From positions 682,001 through 746,000 of the forward strand of contig CP172536.1 of assembly GCA_044598425.1 (NCBI GenBank): a stretch of DNA of 64,000 nt. Reading direction: 5' to 3'. A model generated the notes under the pieces. That model worked only from the letters and a program-made list of their open reading frames with translations. It had not been told where the DNA came from and made no database searches. The stretch is from JAEVLT01 sp044598425. Lineage in GTDB: Bacteria > Bacillota > Bacilli > Bacillales > Cytobacillaceae. Shown here piece after piece: positions 50,501 to 59,063 of this stretch; within the stretch, counting starts at the first letter, position 1, and every line of letters begins with the position of its first letter. A program made the position numbers and the translations under genes.

Positions 50501-51989
50501 AATCAGCAATATTTTTTCGTTCCGGATTCAAGGAAGCAAGCGGAGCATCATGACCAAGGGAGCGAATCGGTTCGACGCCTTTTTCAGCCATCTGCTCAAT
50601 CAATTGGATGTGATCCCGCTCCCAGCCAAAAGCTTTGTACTGGCCATTATGAATTTTATCAGGATAGTTCATCGTAATCGTCTTCGTTAATGGCGGATGC
50701 TGCAGCCGTTTCCGTGAATCTTGGAAATGGAGGCGTTGAGCAAATCGTTTATAAACTTCTTCCTGGAACTTGCTATGTTCGTAAACCTCCAGTTTTTCTC
50801 CATTCCATTTAAGTCCAACTTTTTCTCCTGGAGCAAGCGGCTTGGGATCGTTAGCATATTCGGTTGACGGAACAATTCCAGGTTCTGAAGAGAACATGTA
50901 AGAAGTTTCCGTTTCAAGCATCCATAATGGACGAAGACCAAGGGCATCGACACTGAAAACTGCCTCATCGCCAAAACGTGAGATAATGCCTGCAGGACCT
51001 TGGGCAAAATGTCCCCAAGCTTCCCTTAAATAAGTATATAAATCTTGAAGATGTTTCGGATAGGCTTTAATTTCATTGACGATTGGCGGGAACAATAGAT
51101 CCATGACTTCAAATAAAGAGTAGCCGTCACGAGAGATAAAGGTTTCCATCGTTCTGCTTAAATCTTGAGAATCACTGCCGCCATTTACAAGCGGGATCCC
51201 AATCATCCGTGCTTCATCACGAAGTTTGGCAATCGTATTGATTTCTCCATTATGTCCAAGAACGCTAAATGGCTGCACTCTGAAAAAGCTTGACAGCGTA
51301 TTGGTTGAGTAGCGGTTATGTCCAAGGGTAATCGTCGAAGCAACGAGCGGGCTGGCTAGATCCTGATAATAACGCGGAAGGATGTCTCCAGCTCCCATTA
51401 CTTTATAAACAACATGATTCTGGCTTAAAGAAGCCACGTGAATCTCTTCATTTTTTTCAAAATCAATCAGGATTTCAAAGAGATGCTTTGTTAGTTCCTG
51501 ACCTTTTTTCGCTGCTGTGCCGGCGAATTGCCAGAAAATAGGATTTTCGCTTGCGGCAATCGGACCTAGTGCATGAAAATTTGTTACCTTGTCTGATTCA
51601 AAAACAACCGTTAATTGATTCGCAGCTAATTGATCCATTAATTGTTCTTTCAATGAAGACCAATTGGATTTCCGGCTGATAAAAACATGTCCGACGAAAA
51701 ATTCTTCTTTATCCGCAAGCTTTTCGTCTACTCCTGCCTGCTGCAACTTTTCTTTCCAAAGAGCTCTCGGAATATCGATGTGGATCCCCACACCGTCACC
51801 TTCGCCATTAATAAATCCGGCGCGGTGATTCATTCCGACAAGTGCATCTATACAGTCAAAAATATTTTTTTTTGTTGGCTGCTTGGTTTTTTCAAGGCAT
51901 GCGACGATTCCACAAGCATCATGTTCGTCGTTGTGGAAATGTTTGAATAAGGAAGGGTTCCAGGCTTTTTTCATTGGGATTGGCTTCAA
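47505..51989 (-). CDS. Glutamate synthase large subunit
   Basis: This 1494-residue enzyme makes glutamate from glutamine and 2-oxoglutarate. The glutamine amidotransferase domain begins at HDACGIVACLE; the Cys becomes N-terminal after removal of about 25 residues. The FMN/synthase domain has GEGGEIKDMLGKYPKTRG-type sequence (seen as LNGEGGE and GKYPKTRGQQ), PGEGGHLPG and SGFDGGTGA, then the 3Fe-4S cysteines C-x5-C-x4-C (GCTTCRGCHLDTC). The C-terminal GXGXG repeat domain is present. No small (NADPH/FAD) subunit gene is nearby. The start is a TTG after AGAGGAA. Confidence 0.92.
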   Translation of the reverse strand: MKPIPMKKAWNPSLFKHFHNDEHDACGIVACLEKTKQPTKKNIFDCIDALVGMNHRAGFINGEGDGVGIHIDIPRALWKEKLQQAGVDEKLADKEEFFVGHVFISRKSNWSSLKEQLMDQLAANQLTVVFESDKVTNFHALGPIAASENPIFWQFAGTAAKKGQELTKHLFEILIDFEKNEEIHVASLSQNHVVYKVMGAGDILPRYYQDLASPLVASTITLGHNRYSTNTLSSFFRVQPFSVLGHNGEINTIAKLRDEARMIGIPLVNGGSDSQDLSRTMETFISRDGYSLFEVMDLLFPPIVNEIKAYPKHLQDLYTYLREAWGHFAQGPAGIISRFGDEAVFSVDALGLRPLWMLETETSYMFSSEPGIVPSTEYANDPKPLAPGEKVGLKWNGEKLEVYEHSKFQEEVYKRFAQRLHFQDSRKRLQHPPLTKTITMNYPDKIHNGQYKAFGWERDHIQLIEQMAEKGVEPIRSLGHDAPLASLNPERKNIADFIKESVAVVTNPAIDRDRETEHFSTRVIIGKRPSLTVKEEAGTILELTTPLLMEGKVGYSCSETLGQPSFDQIVQFYQDQKLTAFLSTTFKKDEKMADALKRLADEAVQAVTAGKTLLILDDANAHQEDAFWIDPHLATSAIDQALVKAELRRDCSLVLRSAAIRSLHDIITAIGLGADLISPYYMFMTVMGENQNPVLNLYSALTKGLEKVVSTIGIHELRGYSRLFSTIGLHEEIASILNIVNFFGSNELEYDFAALEKDALARKEDYHNEKERVGKTFHLFPRIWKAISEVAATGDYNVYRDKITEQEQENPTTIRHLASVKQSEQPLSPEEVNLRVGEHDLPFVISSMSFGSQNEIAFRAYAEGADRLNMVSLNGEGGEIKDMLGKYPKTRGQQIASGRFGVNAELLNSSNLLEIKIGQGAKPGEGGHLPGSKVTAKVAAARNATLGSDLISPSNNHDIYSIEDLAQMILELKTANDQAKIAVKVPVVPNIGTIAVGIAKAGADIITLSGFDGGTGAARIHALQHVGLPVEIGVKAAHNALLESGLRDKVEIWADGGMKSALDVLKIMLLGANRVGFGTLSMLAIGCTTCRGCHLDTCHVGIATQIETEAQAKEHGLRRFVPRQFDLAVQGIMNLFTAFGQELKALAASAGIKNLQDAVGRSDLLEQTKGKNQLDLSYLLKPLEMGKVQHLEPSKALEEVQMQVAVGAEYLDASVEQLHSSREFYSVTSEQRVLGSRVSCHRVRGRLDGSYRQLSTVRLDYKGGSIPGNGLGAYNSEGIKITVNGGGQDGVGKTSFGGSIRILKSKGKDGNYYNGSVGKGFGYGAQKGLLIAQGNADARAGIRLSGADIIIGGLVKKPIPAKENGNIGANANIKGFAFEYMTNGRGLVLGDPGPWICAGMTGGVVYLRHQPEMGLTKEAIQRRIAKGAKVFVSDLNDKGKQDVQELLSQYIELLQKDGQTDEANLLQTLLQNPEEHFVQILPVKEQADPSVSTE

Positions 51990-52235
51990 AAGGGTGTTCC
52001 TCTAAAGCCGCTTCACCTCCTAAACGATGAAATAGTAAATAGAAAAAATGAAATTTATTGCTTTACCGTGGCATCTAACTAAAGTGAACTTGAAATAAAA
52101 TAATAAGTTAATAGTATCATATAAATTTTCAGAAATCAAATAAATATACAATTCAATGGATATGAAAATTTCGTAAAAAGGCTGCTTGTTTTGCTGTAGT
52201 ATTCAAATGTAACCGTTTTCAAAAAATATAAACCG

Positions 52236-52262
52236 AAAAAGGAGGAATTTCTAAATTCCTCC
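52236..52262 (-). terminator. gsaB terminator
   Basis: GGAGGAATTT and AAATTCCTCC form a perfect stem; on the minus strand TTTTTCGG follows. It lies 20 bases after the gsaB stop. Confidence 0.85.
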
Positions 52263-52282
52263 AGTGCATAAAAAATGAATAA

Positions 52283-53578
52283 TTATTCGCCTCTAAGTGA
52301 AGAAAATGCATAATTGACGGCGGTGATTGTTTCTTTAATGTCTTCTTCCGTATGGGCGATGGTCACAAACCACGCTTCATACTTTGATGGAGCCAAGTTG
52401 ATGCCTTGGTGGAGCATAAGCTTGAAAAATTTAGCAAACATTTCGCCGTCTGTGTTTTCGGCTTGCTCATAGTTCTCAACTTTTTCAGTTGTAAAATACA
52501 CAGTTAGTGCCCCTTTCAGACGGTTGATTGTTATTGGTACGTCATATTTTCGGGCTGCATCCAGAATGCCGGTTTCAAGCATTGCTCCTAGTCTATCAAG
52601 GTGCTCATAAACTCCATCTTCTTTAAGCACTTCAAGGCAGGCGATTCCGGAAAGCATAGAAGCGGGATTTCCCGCCATTGTCCCGGCTTGGTAAGCAGGT
52701 CCGAGCGGAGCCACTGTCTCCATGATTTCTTTGCTGCCGCCATATGCACCGATTGGCAGGCCGCCGCCGATGATTTTTCCCATTGCGGTTAAATCAGGCT
52801 TGATGCCAAGCAAGTCTTGAGCGCCGCCATACATAAAACGAAAAGCGGTGATCACTTCATCATAGATGACAAGCGCACCTGCTGCATGGCTGAGTTCATT
52901 GACTGCCTGCAAGAATCCAGGTTTTGGCTCCACAATGCCAAAGTTCCCGACAATTGGCTCGACTAAAACAGCAGCGACCTGGTCACCCCATTTTTCCAAT
53001 GCTACTTTGAATGGTTCGATATCATTAAAGGGTACAGTGATCACTTCTTGAGCGATGCTTTTTGGAACACCGGCAGAATCGGGAGTGCCGAGGGTTGACG
53101 GACCAGATCCAGCCGCGACAAGCACAAGATCGGAATGACCATGGTAACAGCCGGCGAATTTAATGATCTTGTCCCGTCCCGTATAAGCCCGGGCAACACG
53201 AATGGTTGTCATAACAGCTTCAGTTCCGGAATTGACAAAGCGAACTTTTTCGAGAGAAGGGATGGCTTCCTTCAGCATTTTTGCCAGTTTGATTTCGTGC
53301 GGAGTTGGTGTGCCGTACAGGACGCCAGTTTCAGCCGCTTTTTTTATGGCTTCGGTAATATGCGGATGGGCATGGCCGGTGATGATTGGACCGTATGCAG
53401 CTAAATAATCAATGTATTTATTGCCGTCCACATCCCAAAAATAGGCTCCCTGGGCGCGTTCTATCACAACAGGGGAACCGCCGCCAACAGCTTTATAGGA
53501 TCGTGATGGGCTGTTGACCCCTCCGACAATATGTTCAAGTGCTTCCGTATGTAATCGTTCAGAATTCGTGAATTTCAT
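52283..53578 (-). CDS. gsaB: Glutamate-1-semialdehyde 2,1-aminomutase, GsaB paralog
   Basis: This 431-residue PLP enzyme of aminotransferase class III forms 5-aminolevulinate for haem. Conserved pieces are GGVNSPSR at the start, VNSGTEAVMTTIR, the GCYHGHSD loop, IYDEVITAFR with its Asp and the PLP lysine in AMGKIIGGGLPIGAYGG, then GTMAGNPAS. It lies far from any hem operon in the window and matches GsaB, the second copy that B. subtilis has beside HemL. AAGGAGG lies before the ATG on the minus strand. Confidence 0.88.
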   Translation of the reverse strand: MKFTNSERLHTEALEHIVGGVNSPSRSYKAVGGGSPVVIERAQGAYFWDVDGNKYIDYLAAYGPIITGHAHPHITEAIKKAAETGVLYGTPTPHEIKLAKMLKEAIPSLEKVRFVNSGTEAVMTTIRVARAYTGRDKIIKFAGCYHGHSDLVLVAAGSGPSTLGTPDSAGVPKSIAQEVITVPFNDIEPFKVALEKWGDQVAAVLVEPIVGNFGIVEPKPGFLQAVNELSHAAGALVIYDEVITAFRFMYGGAQDLLGIKPDLTAMGKIIGGGLPIGAYGGSKEIMETVAPLGPAYQAGTMAGNPASMLSGIACLEVLKEDGVYEHLDRLGAMLETGILDAARKYDVPITINRLKGALTVYFTTEKVENYEQAENTDGEMFAKFFKLMLHQGINLAPSKYEAWFVTIAHTEEDIKETITAVNYAFSSLRGE

Positions 53579-53752
53579 AGTATACCTCCTTGTTTTTATT
53601 CTTTCTTATTCTAGCATTTTTTCGCTGGACTTGAGGAATTTGGTTATTTTCACATTATTGTGGTTTTTTAAAGAATGAATGCTGGATAGTTGTTTTAGTT
53701 AGCTCATTTGGCTAAACTATTTCTTTAGGGTAATGCTTCGGGAGGAAAAAAC

Positions 53753-54760
53753 ATGAAAAATGCGATAGAAGTAAACAATTTACGGAAAGAATTTAAGGCA
53801 TATTCGAGTCGAACCGGTTTAAAGGGGGCTTTTAGGGATTTATTTACTCGTAATTATAAAATTGTTCCGGCGGTGAATAATATCAGCTTTTCGGTAAAGC
53901 AAGGGGAAATGGTTGGTTATATTGGTGAAAATGGCGCGGGAAAATCTACGACTATCAAAATGCTGACAGGGATTTTAACGCCAACTTCAGGAGAAATTAT
54001 CGTGAATGGGATGAATCCGCATAAAGAGCGGGAAAAATTTGTCCAAACCATTGGCGTTGTCTTTGGGCAGCGCTCGCAGCTGTGGTGGGATATCGCGGTG
54101 CAGGAGTCTTTCCGGCTTTTGAAAAAAGTTTATAAAGTTTCGGACGCTCACTACAACGATCATATGAACCACGTGATTAAAACACTCGACATTGAACCGC
54201 TTTTGGATAAACCCGTTCGGAAATTGTCGCTTGGCCAGAGAATGCGCTGTGAGCTCGCGGCTGCTTTAATCCATAATCCGCCGCTGTTATTTTTAGATGA
54301 ACCGACGATCGGCTTGGATGTTTTAGTTAAATTAAAAATCCGCGAATTTTTAAAGGAAATCAATGAGAAATACAACACAACGATTTTGCTGACAACCCAT
54401 GACCTTTCTGACATTGAAGCGTTGTGTGATCGGGTGATCATGCTTGATGAAGGGAAAATTATTTATGATGGTGCTTTGAAAAACTTAAAGGATACATGGG
54501 GTGACGGAAAAACGCTTCAGTTCCAGTTTATCGATCCGGTCGATTTCGCTGCCTTGAAGGATGTAACGATTGGCATGCCAGTTAAGTGGGAAAGAGATAA
54601 GGAAGAACAAATTTATATAGCGGCTGTCGATGATAATGATGAAATGATTTCGCAGCTAATTGCAAAGATCGTCGCCAATTTTAAAATTAAAGACATCAAA
54701 ATTAACGAAACATCGACAGAAGAAATTATCCGCAAGATCTATGAAAAAGGGTCAGTCTAA
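53753..54760 (+). CDS. ABC-2 type exporter ATP-binding protein
   Basis: This 335-residue ATPase energises the exporter formed with the next two genes. Walker A is GENGAGKST, signature LSLGQRMRCELAAAL, Walker B LLFLDEPTIGLD and switch histidine LTTHDLSDIE. The long N-terminal arm before Walker A (FKAYSSRTGLKGAFRDLF) and the C-terminal extension mark the COG4586 group. GGGAGG lies before the ATG. Not part of the B. subtilis gsaB-ygaF neighbourhood, so it is probably an insertion in this lineage. Substrate unknown. Confidence 0.88.
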   Translation: MKNAIEVNNLRKEFKAYSSRTGLKGAFRDLFTRNYKIVPAVNNISFSVKQGEMVGYIGENGAGKSTTIKMLTGILTPTSGEIIVNGMNPHKEREKFVQTIGVVFGQRSQLWWDIAVQESFRLLKKVYKVSDAHYNDHMNHVIKTLDIEPLLDKPVRKLSLGQRMRCELAAALIHNPPLLFLDEPTIGLDVLVKLKIREFLKEINEKYNTTILLTTHDLSDIEALCDRVIMLDEGKIIYDGALKNLKDTWGDGKTLQFQFIDPVDFAALKDVTIGMPVKWERDKEEQIYIAAVDDNDEMISQLIAKIVANFKIKDIKINETSTEEIIRKIYEKGSV

Positions 54761-54778
54761 GGAAAGGAGGCTGCGAAT

Positions 54779-55570
54779 GTGGATAAATACCTTGAGATGA
54801 TCCGAATCCGTTTTTTAATGATGCTTGCCTATCGAACAAACTATTATACAGGCATTCTTATATACAGTATTAATATCGGAGCTTACTATTTTTTATGGTC
54901 GGCGATTTATGGCGGGAAGGGATCGATTGAGGGTCTTTCAATCGCTCAAATGACAACCTATGTCGCTGTTTCCTGGATGGCTCGGGCATTCTATTTTAAT
55001 AATCTGGACAGGGAAATGGCGCTTGAAATTATGGAAGGAAAAGTGGCTGTTGAATTAATCCGCCCTTATAGCTATCTTGTAATGAAAACAATGCAGGGGC
55101 TTGGGGAAGGCGTTTTCCGGCTTTTCTTCTTTTCTGTTCCCGGGCTGGTGATTGTAGCGCTAATTTTTCCTGTAAAATTTACATGGGATCCCGCAGTCTG
55201 GGGATTATTTGGAATTTCGATCGTGCTGAGTTTTTTGATCAATACTCAGCTCAATTTATTGACCGGGATTACGACTTTCTTCTTATATAATAATTCAGGC
55301 TTGATTCGCGCGAAGCGTGTTGTAATTGATTTGTTTTCCGGGCTGCTTTTACCGATCAGCTTTTTTCCAGGCTGGGCACAATCAATTATGAAGTTTTTAC
55401 CTTTTCAAGGGATCAGCTACATACCGAGTATGATTTTTACAAATGGCTTTTCCCATCAGCAGGCGATCGCTGCGATCTGGCAGCAATTTATTTGGGTCCT
55501 TGTGTTGATTTTGCCGATTCAACTATTATGGATGATGGCAAAAAAACAGATGATTATTCAGGGGGGCTAA
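54779..55570 (+). CDS. ABC-2 type exporter permease 1
   Basis: This 263-residue membrane protein has six likely segments and the DUF990/COG4587 pattern (MIRIRFLMMLAYRTNYYTG, then GLLLPISFFPGW). The GTG at 54779 lies 8 bases after AAAGGAGG; an ATG two bases earlier is out of frame and stops at once. It forms the channel together with the following, differently built permease. Confidence 0.82.
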   Translation: MDKYLEMIRIRFLMMLAYRTNYYTGILIYSINIGAYYFLWSAIYGGKGSIEGLSIAQMTTYVAVSWMARAFYFNNLDREMALEIMEGKVAVELIRPYSYLVMKTMQGLGEGVFRLFFFSVPGLVIVALIFPVKFTWDPAVWGLFGISIVLSFLINTQLNLLTGITTFFLYNNSGLIRAKRVVIDLFSGLLLPISFFPGWAQSIMKFLPFQGISYIPSMIFTNGFSHQQAIAAIWQQFIWVLVLILPIQLLWMMAKKQMIIQGG

Positions 55571-55573
55571 GCA

Positions 55574-56359
55574 GTGTTCTATCTATCAATGCTTTTTCAA
55601 TACATCTCTCAGTATTTGAAAACAAGATTTCAATACCGAGCCGATTTGTTTGTTGAATTCTTTTCAGACCTGTTGTCTCAAGCGGTCAATTTTATCTTTA
55701 TTCTGGTCATTTTTGGTCATACAACGCTGCTCCATGGCTGGAATCGGGATGAGATCATTTTTATTTACGGTTTTTTCCTTATTCCGTTCGCTTTGTTCTC
55801 TTCCTTTTTTAACATTTGGGATTTTAATGAACGGTATATTGTTAAGGGAGAGCTAGACCGGATTTTAACAAGACCGATCCACAGCCTTTTTCAAATTATC
55901 CTTGAACGAATGGAATTAGAGTCATTGCTTGGTGGCGTCACAGGGCTTGCTGTCATGGTGTATTCCGGCAGCCGTCTCGGTCTTGAGCTTAAGTGGTATG
56001 ATCCGTTCCTATTTCTTGTTTTTGTCCTAGGCGGAGCCCTAGTGTATGGTGGTGTTTTTGTTCTGATCGCCTGCATCAGCTTCTGGGCCGACGCCCGAAC
56101 CTCGATTATGCCGATGATGTACAACATCAGCAACTATGGCCGCTATCCAGTCGATATCTACAATCGTATCATTCGCTTTGTGCTCACATGGATTTTGCCA
56201 TTTGCTTTCGTTGGGGTATACCCGGCTGCTTACTTTCTTGGAAAAAAAGAATGGTTTGCCTATGCGTTCTTAACACCTGTGATCGGAATGGTGTTTTTTA
56301 TGATTTCGGTCTTTGTTTGGAACCAAGGCATAAAGCAATATCGGGGGGCTGGAAACTGA
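55574..56359 (+). CDS. ABC-2 type exporter permease 2
   Basis: This 261-residue membrane protein has six likely segments and the COG3694 pattern (QYRADLFVEFFSDLLSQAVNF, later LDRILTRPIHSLFQI, ISFWADARTSI and YPVDIY). It begins four bases after the stop of permease 1, at a GTG preceded by GGGGGG, which indicates coupling. ATPase plus two unlike permeases is a standing trio in Firmicutes. The substrate is not known. Confidence 0.82.
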   Translation: MFYLSMLFQYISQYLKTRFQYRADLFVEFFSDLLSQAVNFIFILVIFGHTTLLHGWNRDEIIFIYGFFLIPFALFSSFFNIWDFNERYIVKGELDRILTRPIHSLFQIILERMELESLLGGVTGLAVMVYSGSRLGLELKWYDPFLFLVFVLGGALVYGGVFVLIACISFWADARTSIMPMMYNISNYGRYPVDIYNRIIRFVLTWILPFAFVGVYPAAYFLGKKEWFAYAFLTPVIGMVFFMISVFVWNQGIKQYRGAGN

Positions 56360-56385
56360 GGGACGGTTCTTGCGTTTTTTTGGTA

Positions 56386-56632
56386 TTATCAGAATTTATA
56401 TCTTAACTTCGATAACTGTCTAGCGCAAGCGCCCTATCGACTACGTCGCTTCCCTCGCCTCGTCTACGGATTGTCGAGAACGAAAGACTACCGTCTTTCG
56501 ACTCTCCTTTATCTCACTCGGCTCAGTCCACCTCCTTACGTCGATGAGCACAAAGGAAAGCTTCTGTGAATTTGCTTCGCAGGAACAAGCAGTTGTTGCT
56601 TGTTCCGAAGGGCGCTTGCGCTTTTCTTATAT
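56386..56632 (+). repeat. Dispersed repeat, copy C (full)
   Basis: The element begins ATTATCAGAATTTATATCTT, contains CGATAACTGTCTAGCGCAAG, a hairpin AGTCTTTCGTTCTCGAC-like arm with CTACCGTCTTTCGACTCTCC, CACTCGGCTCAGTCCACC, the inner module (GCACAAAGG to TTCCGAAG) and the end GGGCGCTTGCGCTTTTCTTAT. I recognise it as a frequent non-coding repeat of Bacillaceae. Confidence 0.85.
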
Positions 56633-56818
56633 TATCAGAATTTATATCTTAACTTCGATAACTGTCTAGCGCAAGCGCCCTATCGACTACGTCGCTTCCC
56701 TCGCCTCGTCTACGATAAGTCGAGAACGAAAGACTACCGTCTTTCGACTCTCCTTTATCTCACTCGGCTCAGTCCACCTCCTTACGTCGATGACCAAGGG
56801 CGCTTGCGCTTTTCTTAG
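56630..56818 (+). repeat. Dispersed repeat, copy D (tandem, shorter)
   Basis: It follows copy C directly and repeats it with few changes, but lacks the inner module of about 60 bases: GTCGATGA joins straight to CCAAGGGCGCTTGCGC. Comparison of C and D therefore shows the module as a separate unit. Confidence 0.85.
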
Positions 56819-56977
56819 AAGCAGAAGAAGCGGAAGCGGCTTTTGTTTAGTGGAAAACTCCCATTAAGTGAAAATTTACGGAAACCAGGCAGCAGATGTC
56901 TAGTTTTTTGATATTTTCGCGTACAAGCTAGCATAGAAATAAACTAATCGGGTTTTGATTTAAGAGGTGAGCGGTTG

Positions 56978-57370
56978 ATGTTCTATACATTGGTTGTGCT
57001 GATTGGTATTTCTATTTTTATGAGCTTACGCACGCTGTTTTTACCATATAAAATAAAAGGGAAATTTGTATCGCTTGAAAATTTTCTTTACCTCGGCTTT
57101 ATCTATATTACCATTTTGCTTGGTTTTGGCTTGCTCTACCTGCTTTTTTCGGTCCATGGAAAACCGCTGCTCGTTGAAGTCGGCACTTCGAGAAGTCAAA
57201 ACGTTTTTGAAACGAGCTTATATTTTAGCGCGATGACGCTCTTTTCGGTCGGAAATGGGGATGTTGTTCCGCAAGGCTTAGGAAGGATGATTGCTATCAT
57301 TGAAGCGTTAATCGGCTACACACTTCCGGCTGCATTTGTCGCACATGCCGTGATTGACCGGGATTCATGA
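56978..57370 (+). CDS. Two-segment ion channel-like protein
   Basis: This 130-residue membrane protein has two or three membrane segments and a pore loop: TLFSVGNGDVVPQG between them, like the potassium channel filter T-x-G-Y-G-D but with SVGNGD. The N-terminal segment precedes a second helix (about 30-55). It belongs to the Ion_trans_2 type without a cytosolic RCK domain, so it would be a minimal tetrameric channel. The ATG at 56978 follows GAGGTGAG; an adjacent TTG is possible. Confidence 0.72.
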   Translation: MFYTLVVLIGISIFMSLRTLFLPYKIKGKFVSLENFLYLGFIYITILLGFGLLYLLFSVHGKPLLVEVGTSRSQNVFETSLYFSAMTLFSVGNGDVVPQGLGRMIAIIEALIGYTLPAAFVAHAVIDRDS

Positions 57371-57513
57371 AATGGGGTTCATGCTTCAATAAAGTACAGC
57401 TGACCCACTTCTGTGTTAGTTGTATTTGAATAAGCTGCTGCGAAACAGTTGTTTTGTTTTTCCTGTTTGGATAGTCTATAAGTAAAGACTATTGTGAAAT
57501 GGGAGTGATTCAA

Positions 57514-57984
57514 ATGTCAGTTGAAACAGGAATGACAGCACCAGATTTTACTTTACCAGCCAATAATGGTGAAACGGTCAAATTATCGGATTACCGCGGG
57601 AAAAACGTAATCTTATATTTTTATCCAAAAGATATGACGCCGGGCTGTACGACAGAGGCGTGTGATTTTCGCGACCAGCATGAAAAATTTCAGGAAGTGA
57701 ATGCAGTCATTCTTGGTGTGAGTCCAGATCCGGTTGACCGCCATGTGAAGTTTGTTGAAAAATACGGTTTGCCTTTTTTGCTGCTGGCTGATACGGAGCA
57801 TGAAGTCGCTGAATCATATGGAGTTTGGCAATTGAAAAAGAATTTTGGTAAAGAATATATGGGGATTGAACGGACAACCTTTGTCATCGATAAAGAAGGG
57901 AAAATTGCAAAGGTTTGGCGGAAGGTAAAAGTAAAAGGCCATGTGGAGGAAGCACTGAATTTTATTCAGGAACGTCTTAAGTAG
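57514..57984 (+). CDS. bcp: Thioredoxin-dependent thiol peroxidase (Bcp)
   Basis: This 156-residue peroxiredoxin of the BCP/PrxQ type reduces peroxides. The peroxidatic cysteine is in TPGCTTEACDFRD (about residue 45) and the second Cys, five residues later, is the resolving one as in PrxQ. YPKDMTPG and FLLLADTEHEV are typical. The ATG at 57514 follows GGGAGTG. It corresponds to B. subtilis YgaF, close to perR in both organisms. Confidence 0.92.
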   Translation: MSVETGMTAPDFTLPANNGETVKLSDYRGKNVILYFYPKDMTPGCTTEACDFRDQHEKFQEVNAVILGVSPDPVDRHVKFVEKYGLPFLLLADTEHEVAESYGVWQLKKNFGKEYMGIERTTFVIDKEGKIAKVWRKVKVKGHVEEALNFIQERLK

Positions 57985-58136
57985 GATCTCGCCATTACCG
58001 ATGCTTAGAGCAATCCGTTTTAAGGAGGAATTGTATTAAAAAGCCTATTTTCGCTGATAAAGGCATTTGTCCAATGCAATAAAGGTGCTATTGAATATCA
58101 TTTTATTAGGGCATACCTCCTCAGATAGAATTTTTC

Positions 58137-58160
58137 GGGTCCAATCGGGCCCTTTTTTTT
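58137..58160 (+). terminator. Terminator after bcp
   Basis: GGGTCC and GGGCCC pair (one wobble) with loop AATC, followed by eight Ts. The 150 bases between bcp and this hairpin hold a good ribosome site (TTAAGGAGG, near 58021) but no frame longer than a few codons. Confidence 0.7.
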
Positions 58161-58330
58161 ATGCAATATATGGGGGAAGCGGGGCGCTACTATCATATAG
58201 TAGGAATTCATTTTGAACATTTTTAATATTATTTGATAAATGGTATGATGTAAGAAGAATTTTCGGACAAGGGAAAACGGGAAAATTTTTATATACATAA
58301 GCAACTAAAAAGTACGGATGGGGTGGAGAA

Positions 58331-58879
58331 ATGAAGATTTATACAAAAACAGGGGATAAGGGGACAACATCGCTTATTTATGGAGCAAGAGTGGCGAAAA
58401 ACGATGTTCGAGTTGAAGCATATGGTACTTGCGACGAAGCAAACTCGGTGATTGGAATGGCGCTTAGCTACTTAGCCAGGGAAAATTTTCAAGGAAAAGA
58501 AGTGATTGAAGCTGCATACCATAAAATACAAACATCCCTTTTTCATGTCGGTGCGGAACTTGCCACTCCAAATGGTAAAGAAGTAAAATGGGCGGTCGCT
58601 TCCTCCGATACAGAACAATTGGAGCAATGGATTGACGAGTGGGACGCAAAGCTTTCGCCTTTAACCAATTTTATTTTGCCAGGAGGTCATCCGGCAGGAG
58701 CTGCTTTTCATGTAGCCCGAACGGTTGTCCGCCGGGCAGAGCGGTTGGCAGTAGCCTTAGGAAATGAGGTAAACCTAGAGGTGCTGGCTTATTTAAATCG
58801 ACTGTCTGATTTATTATTCGTAACAGCCAGGTATGTTAACGCGCAACTCGGATTTACAGAGCGGACATTGCATGAATAA
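58331..58879 (+). CDS. Cob(I)yrinic acid a,c-diamide adenosyltransferase, PduO type
   Basis: This 182-residue enzyme adenosylates cobalamin. It has the ATP-binding TGDKGTTSL at the N-terminus, the CDEANSVIG segment, and the conserved R-x-x-x-R-R-A-E (VARTVVRRAER) plus NRLSDLLFVTARY near the end. It corresponds to YvqK of B. subtilis, which lies elsewhere there. A GGGGTGGAG ribosome site precedes the ATG. No B12-dependent enzyme or cobalamin riboswitch is in the window. Confidence 0.9.
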   Translation: MKIYTKTGDKGTTSLIYGARVAKNDVRVEAYGTCDEANSVIGMALSYLARENFQGKEVIEAAYHKIQTSLFHVGAELATPNGKEVKWAVASSDTEQLEQWIDEWDAKLSPLTNFILPGGHPAGAAFHVARTVVRRAERLAVALGNEVNLEVLAYLNRLSDLLFVTARYVNAQLGFTERTLHE

Positions 58880-58979
58880 CAATATTCAGTGATGCATTGC
58901 ACAGTAAATAACTTGCCGATCTACAGCTTCCTGTGAAGGCTGATTTAACAAAACATTCAATACTTCTGAGATTGTTATA

Positions 58980-59026
58980 TTGACAAAAGTGTTAATCGAT
59001 TAGTAAACTAATTATAACTATTATAA
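58980..59026 (+). promoter_or_regulatory. perR promoter with PerR box
   Basis: TTGACA (58980-58985) and TAAACT (59004-59009) at 18 bases form a likely promoter. TTATAACTATTATAA (59012-59026) matches the 15-base PerR box TTATAATNATTATAA at all but one position. It overlaps the start of transcription, the arrangement for autorepression. Confidence 0.82.
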
Positions 59027-59063
59027 TTTAATAATTTTTCCATGAAAAAGAGGTGCATGGCGG

